From Eumeta japonica (taxonomy: Eukaryota > Arthropoda > Insecta > Lepidoptera > Psychidae), in the NCBI GenBank assembly GCA_005406025.1, contig BGZK01000156.1, positions 124,001 through 188,000 on the forward strand: 64,000 bases of DNA. Direction: 5' to 3'. Position 1 is the stretch's first letter. Every line of letters starts with the position of its first letter. Position numbers and translations under genes: made by a program. This document shows, in pieces, positions 57,001-64,000 of this stretch. The notes under the pieces are model-generated. The model had not been told where the DNA came from. It searched no databases and worked only from the letters and a program-made list of their open reading frames with translations.

Positions 57001-58229
57001 GGGAAAATTTATTTTCTTTAATTTTATTCCATATACAAATTCAAGATAATTTTTCATGATATTGTATTTATGTTTAATACCATTTTGTTGGTAGTGATAC
57101 AAACCCATTGCTTTATGAATTTTGAGACTTCTGATCAAAAAAACTGCGACAAATAATTTTGACAGTCCTCTCTTGATGTCGACTTAATACTACCTAAAGA
57201 ATTCTGAAGAGATTAAAACAAGTAAAAATCTAAAGATGCAAGGTCAGGATTATATGGTGAATCATTAGCACTTCCCAACCAAACTCTCTCAATATTTGCT
57301 GAATGGCTAAAGATTTGTGTGGTCTGGGGTTATGGTGAAAAACCCCATCCTTAATCGATTCCGGTCGTTTTCTCTCTACTTTTTGCTTGAGTCTCATCAG
57401 CTATTGGCAATAGAGATCCGAATTGATGGTTTTTCCCGGCGGTAAAAGCTCATAATGAATAATGCTCTTCCAATACCACCATACACATAGCATCAACTTA
57501 TCGCGGTTAATCAGGGTTTCGCTATAGTCTGTGGAGCTTTGCTTGCCTTTTGTCCATAATCTTTTTCGTACATTCTTGTTGTAGGTAAAGTATTTTTCAT
57601 TACCAGCGATCAAACTCTTCAAAAACAATTCGGTTTCATTATGTTCCAATAGAGAATCGCAAATAAGTACACAATTCATTAAATTTCTTTCAGTGAGCTC
57701 GTGTGGGACCCAAGTAAGAAGTTTTTTGTATATTCAGCTTTTTTTTTGAATGGGTCAAAACTGTTTTGTGGTCAATCCTCAACTCTTCAGCGATATCATA
57801 AGAACTAATACACCGATCTTGCGCTCTACTTTTTCCAAAATGTCTTAGACTGTCCATAACAGGACCAGAGCGAGGTTCAAGGTTCATCTTTGACATCAAA
57901 ATTACTGGACTGAAAACACTTGAACCAGTTTTATACTACACCGAATTAAGTTCATAAACGCCACAATTTTTTTTTTTCGCGGCTTTTGTCGCATTTTTCC
58001 TTTTTTTTTGTAATAAAATTTCAAAGCATATCAAATTCCTACGTTAGATTCACTCATTTTGGCGATCAGAAAAACAATGAAAAAATGGCGGGACACCGTT
58101 TTCACTTATTATTTTCCATTTTTAAAATGTTATCTATTTAACGGTATCAAAACTAGCCAAATACATACAGCACACCAAAGAGATTTTACTGCAACTTTTT
58201 ACTTATAAAATAAGAAAAAACTTTCTCCC
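57001..58229 (-). mobile_element. mariner transposon, mori/cecropia-type, copy A
   Basis: This is a nearly full-length copy (1,229 bp) of a mariner DNA transposon in minus orientation. Its ends are imperfect inverted repeats: GGGAAAATTTATTTTCTTTA at 57001, and on the other strand GGGAGAAAGTTTTTTCTTAT ending at 58229. A TA precedes the left end (56999-57000); the expected TA after the right end is TG. Family members are about 1.25-1.3 kb with one transposase gene, so the length fits. Two further members of the family are deleted copies at 14762-15785 and 28571-29162. Confidence 0.9.
57074..58057 (-). pseudogene. mariner transposase, inactivated
   Basis: The start codon (58055-58057) opens the usual mariner N-terminus, interrupted by a stop within ten codons. 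The helix-turn-helix region (YDIAEELRIDHKTVL) lies in the frame at 57690-57899. Across a frameshift, the frame at 57401-57679 holds the linker and catalytic core start (MNCVLICDSLLEHNETELFL), then LMLCVWWYWKSIIHYELLPP and GKTINSDLYC. In the mariner DDD triad the first aspartate site reads GNEKY in place of the usual GDEKW. The second (HHDN...) has lost its aspartate in a small deletion near 57330, and the third region is out of frame. The stop is at 57074-57076. The gene cannot make an active enzyme. Confidence 0.85.
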
Positions 58230-58234
58230 TGACC

Positions 58235-59140
58235 GATAATCAACATTTCGTATATTTGGGAGTGATTTCGGAACTACAGTCATTATGAAATGTAACAGGA
58301 AATTATGGAACAGGAAAAAGAAGGTTTGTGTCTTTTATAAAATAAATAAAATACGAAAACATTACCCATCTTCCAAAATAAAATAAACGTAAAACATATC
58401 GACAAATTCTAGTAAAATACTCCACACAAGGAAGGAAGTAATCGAAAACGATATTATTCAGTTCGACTTCGAACGAAATATAAATATGGAAAAAAAAACT
58501 AAATAAAAACTATTAAACAAGGAACAGCCTCCGTATAGACACGTTTTATAACGAGCTATGTAAATCAAACAACATGGTGATACCATCGACAGTACATAAA
58601 CATTTGGTTGTATTACAAAAAATGTGTGCCCAGTGAATGAATAATGATATACATTTGTGTTATTTCAAGAGTAAATAAAGGACTTCGTCAAATGACAAAG
58701 AGTAAAATTTAATAACACTACTTAAAGAAGTTACAATTTTAAAATATTGAAATGCAATTTGAAGGAAATTGTCTGCATGTGTATCTCGTCTTTACAGTAT
58801 GAAATGTTAAATTCCCAAATTTTATATTCGTTCATCGAATGTGGTAGAATACCAAAATTATAGCAATACTAAATTTAGGTAATTATTCGAAATACATACA
58901 TAAACATAGACGATTTAGTACTTTTTTTTTTAGTAATTAAATGTAACTTTGTAGTGCGGAATTATCTTTCTAGGCGGAATCAGTGTCCGTCAACCAAAAC
59001 TAATAAACCTACGGCACGTTTATTCTTTGCGGTTTACCTCCACTTTTGTTTTTACGCAAGTCTCCAGTGGCGTATGCAAATGCAGGTAACAGAATGCAAA
59101 AAGCTTTCATATTATACGGATTATACGAAGTCAGTTTTGT
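58235..59140. other. AT-rich non-coding DNA
   Basis: No gene or element was recognised. The 85-codon frame at 58954-59211 runs into the repeat at 59146 and lacks coding features. Confidence 0.5.
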
Positions 59141-59145
59141 TAAAG

Positions 59146-59330
59146 ACTAGCTTTCATCTGCGACTTCGCCCGCGTGGATATAGAATGAATGAAACACGTG
59201 CAGTTTCTTAAGTTAGACCTCCAGCAAGACACCCATGAAAAAGGTATTGTTTGTTGAGTAGTTTTTGCGCGATGCGCGAACAAACAAACATGCAGGCAGA
59301 CAGACGAAAATTCTATAAATGATTGTTTCG
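59146..59330 (-). repeat. fragment of a dispersed CTAGCTTTC...CGCCCGCGTGG repeat
   Basis: CTAGCTTTCATCTGCGACTT and CGCCCGCGTGGATATAG form one end. TTTTTGCGCGATGCGCGAAC followed by AAACAAACATGCAGGCAGAC corresponds to the opposite end and mirrors 42398-42450. About 185 bp long, with its interior deleted. Confidence 0.6.
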
Positions 59331-59339
59331 GTTTCTGTT

Positions 59340-62300
59340 GTGCTCATAAAGACCTCTAGTAGATTTACATAAATATTTCCCAAATACAGATATAGGTCAG
59401 TTACAGATCAATCACATAATTTGTACAGGCATAACCGTTTTCATTCCAGGTTTTTCAGCAACATCATGTTTAATATCATCACGATTGGCGGACATAAACA
59501 TCATTGTATGGCAATCAATTTAATTGTGACGAACAATTATTATCGCTACCCGATCAGGGCTGAGCTAGCTTTAAGTAATATAATTATTTCGAAATTATTA
59601 GTATTTAATATTGTGCACTCACAGCTGTGACGACTATTTCTGTAATGATGTTTTATGAAAAATGATCCTGTTTTTCACATATCTAATGTTGCTATAATGC
59701 GTTGTTCTGTATTACTTTGAAAATTTTAAAATGGTCGATGTCAATAACTATTGTTTCTATTTTTTTTTAACAAACATGATTTCGTTGTGTAATAGTGTGC
59801 ATAGGCTCCGTTGTTTTGTCATGAAACAACCGCAATGGAAAAATCACAAAAACGTTTTGGTAAACTGCACTTTGCGAACACACTGCATTTTTAAATTTTC
59901 ATAGTCCAATAAACTGCTTTAAATATTTTTTTCTTCGATATCCGTTCCATCCATATAAAAATAGTTGATTTTTATATTGATTCTTTTTCATTAACTATAT
60001 TTTTTTCGCACCTTCCAATTTTAACGTAGACTTTGCTATACGAAAATAATCTCATAATTTATCATTCTTTACTTAGTATTTACAGTAATTACTTATTCAT
60101 ATAATTGGATACAACGAAAAACTCATATATCTGTTGTTATAAATATGTCGGATAAACAATTTTACAAATCGGACTAATTATTACTGAGATAAACTCATTC
60201 AAATATATGAAGAATTTGTAATGCATATTAGTATAAATTGTTACTTATAATATAGTTTTTGTTATTTCGTAGCTATCACTATGTCCTCGATCTAAAATAA
60301 AAGAGATTGTGCAAGGATACGCCTGGGTGAAGCACCCCTGACACATTTATAATAATCATTTACGGAAATAATTTTCATTAATATATTTTAATGATCAAAT
60401 TATAATACAAATAGTGAATACTGAATGTTTAGTCTCAATGTTATAGACACGATTTATTTGTATTTTTTTTTTCGTTCTTTATTATGGGATTTTTTGAATC
60501 TACGTATTATGGAAATACCAAAATAAATTCTATCGGTTAAAAGAACAATCATCCAAATTTATTTATATAGAGAAAAATTGCTATATATAATTGTACTCCA
60601 TTTTTTGCGTATTTAATAAAAAAATAAACCTTTAAATTGAATTTATTCCTTATTTTTAAATCGTTTACAAAGAAAACTAATGAAAAATAGAATTTTGTGA
60701 ATATGCAGTGTGTACAAAATCTGTACAATCAATTGTATAAATGTCATTGATTAATCACACAAAAGTTAAAAGAAAAACATTGTATGTAGTTCTTCATATG
60801 ACGTCAGATATTGTGTTATAATTTATGCAACAATCCGTATTTAGATGGTAGTATATTATTAAGATCGATGTTATTGTTTTAAAATATTTAATTCAAACTA
60901 TTTAAGTAATAATATCATATAAAACTATTCAGTTCTGTGTAAATACATAGAGACTGTACTGCTTTGCAAATAATATACTGCTGTGTCTGTGTTTATTAAA
61001 ATAATATAATATGCGTAATTATTTATTCATAAACACAAAATAATTGATAAGAAGTTCAATATACATTCATGGCTTGTATGACAACGATAATATAATATAC
61101 GGTATAGAATTAGTGATCTAAAATAATTTCAAATCATCCGAAATAAACGATCAAGATTGCTTGATTTGAGCCTCTACGATAGTGTTCAATATTTAAGTTT
61201 AAATATTTACATAATATACGTTTAAGGATCTATAAGGATAATAATGGCATAACAGATGACTTATGCCAGTATATGGCGCACTGATGATGCATTTACAAGT
61301 AAAACTGCACGCAAGTTACTTGGCGACGTGATTGTACTTTACGAGAGCTCATACAAGAGCCAGATCGCACTCACAGATTGCAAGCTAGTGATTGTTTATG
61401 CAGTACATTTTTCATAACGATCATGGAAAGCATTCGAAGTGTATAACAATACTATATTGTAATTTTCAACAGAATAGGTAGTTAAATTAAAAATATATTT
61501 AATTAACATATATAATTATGAAAAGTGAGCACCGATTTAAGAAACTAAATAAATCATACCGAAATAAAATATATACGCGCAGATCGCTTGCACTGTCTTC
61601 GCCGATCGCTTAACAGTTCCATGAACTCTCCAACATTGGCACGCATTGGCACTGCGCTATGCGCCAATGTCAGGGTTCTGTCACTTGCACTTGCGGCCTT
61701 ACGAGCGAAAATTACTCAACGCTCGTCGGAATATATGTATATGTTATTAAATTTTAGCAATCGCTCTAACTATTGAGCTAATTAATTATTTATTAAGTTA
61801 TTGTTACTACAATATGCTACAAAGATCCATCAGCCCTGTTTTTGATTCTTTAAAATACACCTCGTGATTCTTTTTTGATTTATTCTTTTCGTGATTATAT
61901 TTCATATACTTTAAGAACCCCCGATCAAACTAGATATTTTTGTAGTTAAATTATTATGCCAATTTTTGCTAAATTGCTTTAGACTCATGAGATTTCTTTC
62001 ATATTCATACCATCGAGCGATCACTTTTTACGTACTTTCAAAATTTTAACAAAGCTAAATAAATAATAAAATACTTCAATAATTAAATAAAAATAAATAA
62101 AATAATTCACACGTGTGGCATAGGGTCTTTTAAAATATTTGGCAATAGCACAAATATACAATAAAATAGTCTGTTTGCTATTTGTCTGTGATTTTTTAAA
62201 AATATTTTATTCGCATGCCATCTATCAGATATAAATGAAACTAAATGGCATTTCAACGACCAAAACGCTGATAAACTTTCACACGCCGTTCACTTACATA

Positions 62301-62920
62301 AATGCCAATTTTATATTTTATCGTACACGTAGAGTATGAAAGGCTTTATGAACATCGATGAAATTATTAAACCACAAAATACAATTTAAATGGAACATAC
62401 TTAGATCAAATATTAAATAAAATTTAATAGACGCAATTGAAAAAAAAAAAAAATGTATTCCTGTATTTTATAATTTCTATTCGTTTCATATCATGATAAT
62501 AAAATTCAACTCGCGACAAGGACGGTACATTCACGAGGATGGAGATTTAAATAAAAATAATAATTTATTTTGTGTTTAAATTCGAAATTAAAATGCAGAA
62601 TTAATAAACCCTAATAAAAATAAAGAAAAACGCAAGAAACCAAATAGTAAGCGGAACTTTAGACTGTAGTACGGTTGGTTATCAGGGGGCATTAATTAAA
62701 TCTAGATATTTCAATCAGCATTTAGGTGCTGATTTTCACTGATGCTTTCTTAGACGAGGTGAACACTAAATTAAAAAAAAATGGAATTTAAAAAAATCGG
62801 CTCTATCACGCCAGCCAGGGTTTTGGACAGAAGCAGTTGTTTAGATGAAAATATACGTGTTAGGTACGTGTATCGGATTGTGGCTTCCAAAGTAATGTAT
62901 AAAGCATAATTAATATATTC
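59340..62920. other. AT-rich non-coding DNA
   Basis: No gene, RNA gene or element was recognised. A less AT-rich patch at 61580-61740 has a 62-codon plus frame and the repeated phrases GCACGCATTGGCACTGCGC and GCGCCAATGTC, giving a short stem (TTGGCGCAT / ATGCGCCAA), but no more. Confidence 0.5.
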
Positions 62921-62929
62921 ATAAACTCA

Positions 62930-63260
62930 CTTCCTTTTAACGAGCCGTCATTGATAGCGTTATTAATTAATCAATAAATCAGACGGCGGTAAAATTTACA
63001 GTCCATGAATTAATTATGGAATTTAATGGTTTTACAATAATAATTATGTTTTCGTACTTTATTATCCAGGGCCGAAGATTTATTTTAATCGGAAAACGTG
63101 ATTAATGAAAGGCTACATTATAATTTAGTTTAAGATTCGTTAGCCTGAATAATATGAGTTCATATTTTAATTTAATTAATTTTAACCGACAAATAGGGCA
63201 ATTATCCAAAATTAGAGACACTCCATGCATAAAAACATGGAGATTTGGTTAATGGAGTTG
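62930..63260. promoter_or_regulatory. possible conserved regulatory block
   Basis: The block has many homeodomain-type TAATTA words in a less degenerate sequence: GCGTTATTAATTAATCAATA, CATGAATTAATTATGGAATT and GTGATTAATGAAAGG, beside GC-containing words such as GAGCCGTCATTGATAGCG and ATCAGACGGCGG. It lacks repeat structure and frames. Calling it an enhancer is inference from texture only. Confidence 0.15.
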
Positions 63261-63264
63261 GAGA

Positions 63265-64000
63265 TTTAATGGAGAATCAGTACTTTTTATTTATTGTTAT
63301 ATAATATGAAATATAGTAAAAATAATCATTATATTATATATACGAAACATAACGTAAAATTAGCTATATATAATTCCCAAATATTAAAAAATTAAATATT
63401 ATATTTTACAAAAAGGCAATACGCAGAATAATTTCTTCAAAGGCAATATCTATGAAAGTTTTAGACTGAAAAAATAGCTTCGAAATTTTTGGAGGCATCA
63501 AGGGTCACCAAATTTTGTGTAAAATTAGATGAAATTCATAATTTAGCTAACAATCTTGCAAACATATGAAATAAATGTAGGAATAAAAATTAAGTCTTTT
63601 CGCTCTAAGTTTCTTCGCTCTACAATTATAAAGCAAAAATTTGAAAAATAATGAATGCCGTTCATACATAAAGTCACACACAAATATAATTATATATATA
63701 CACATATTGTAGTATTGCCACAAAAACACATAGGTAAAAAGCAGGCAGATCCCTCACAGTCGCGTGTGTTGTTACTTTTGTTATGGTTATAATAATATGT
63801 TACTTATATACTTATACACATATTTCTTGAGCTTAACAGGTTATTGCGGGTAGTGACCTGCAATAACACAAAAAAAAATGTTTAAACTAATATACTCAGC
63901 GATCAGGTACTACAAGTTTCCTACGTATTTAGTTCGGTCATAATACATAGCTATTATAACCACGTTTAATAATTACTATGAGTTGTTTTTTGTGTTTAAT
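63265..64000. other. AT-rich non-coding DNA
   Basis: Nothing was recognised beyond a short stem near 63836-63866 (GGTTATTGCGGGTAG / CTGCAATAAC). Confidence 0.5.

Overview
The window is AT-rich eukaryotic DNA with almost no coding sequence, long A/T runs and many decayed transposable elements. The repeat content points to an insect, most likely a moth or butterfly (Lepidoptera). It has mariner copies of the mori/cecropia type, LINE 3' ends reading AGGCGTGAGTTT, a tail of the kind (G/C)GGGCAAAAACTAGT, and fragments resembling repeats I associate with lepidopteran genomes. The organism is an inference from repeat style; no species-diagnostic gene is present.

Only one segment looks like host protein-coding sequence: a GC-rich terminal exon on the minus strand (25663-25934). 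It has a good 3' splice site, 89 complete codons, a stop and a nearby AATAAA signal. I cannot name the protein. Everything else reads as intergenic or intronic DNA, and several CpG-rich patches (about 14100-14310, 33175-33420 and 35340-35700) could be promoters or first exons.

Layout. 1-9000: AT-rich DNA with interspersed repeats, two perfect hairpins and a 151-bp MITE. 9110-9510: pyrimidine-rich minisatellite. 9500-17000: mostly repeat fragments, including a deleted mariner carrying a GC-rich insert (14762-15785). 17380-25400: a LINE fragment, a second mariner-type relic and a 499-bp pogo/Tigger-like MITE. 25660-25940: the exon. 28571-29162: a second deleted mariner. 31270-32950: a 48-bp satellite of about 35 units with 144-bp higher-order periodicity. 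34000-36400: repeat copies around a CpG-rich patch. 38776-44447: a 5.7-kb inverted duplication with two 1,335-bp arms around a 3.0-kb spacer that holds a 578-bp hAT-like MITE. 44500-56000: scattered hairpins, low-complexity GATC/GAATCG-type sequence and LINE/SINE fragments. 57001-58229: the most complete mariner copy, with an inactivated transposase. 58230-64000: AT-rich sequence with one TE fragment and a possible conserved regulatory block near 63000.

The genes do not form a system or operon. The notable content is structural: the inverted duplication, the satellite with higher-order structure, a set of near-perfect short hairpins, and three same-orientation copies of one mariner family. 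All repeat family names were assigned by eye and no database search was run.
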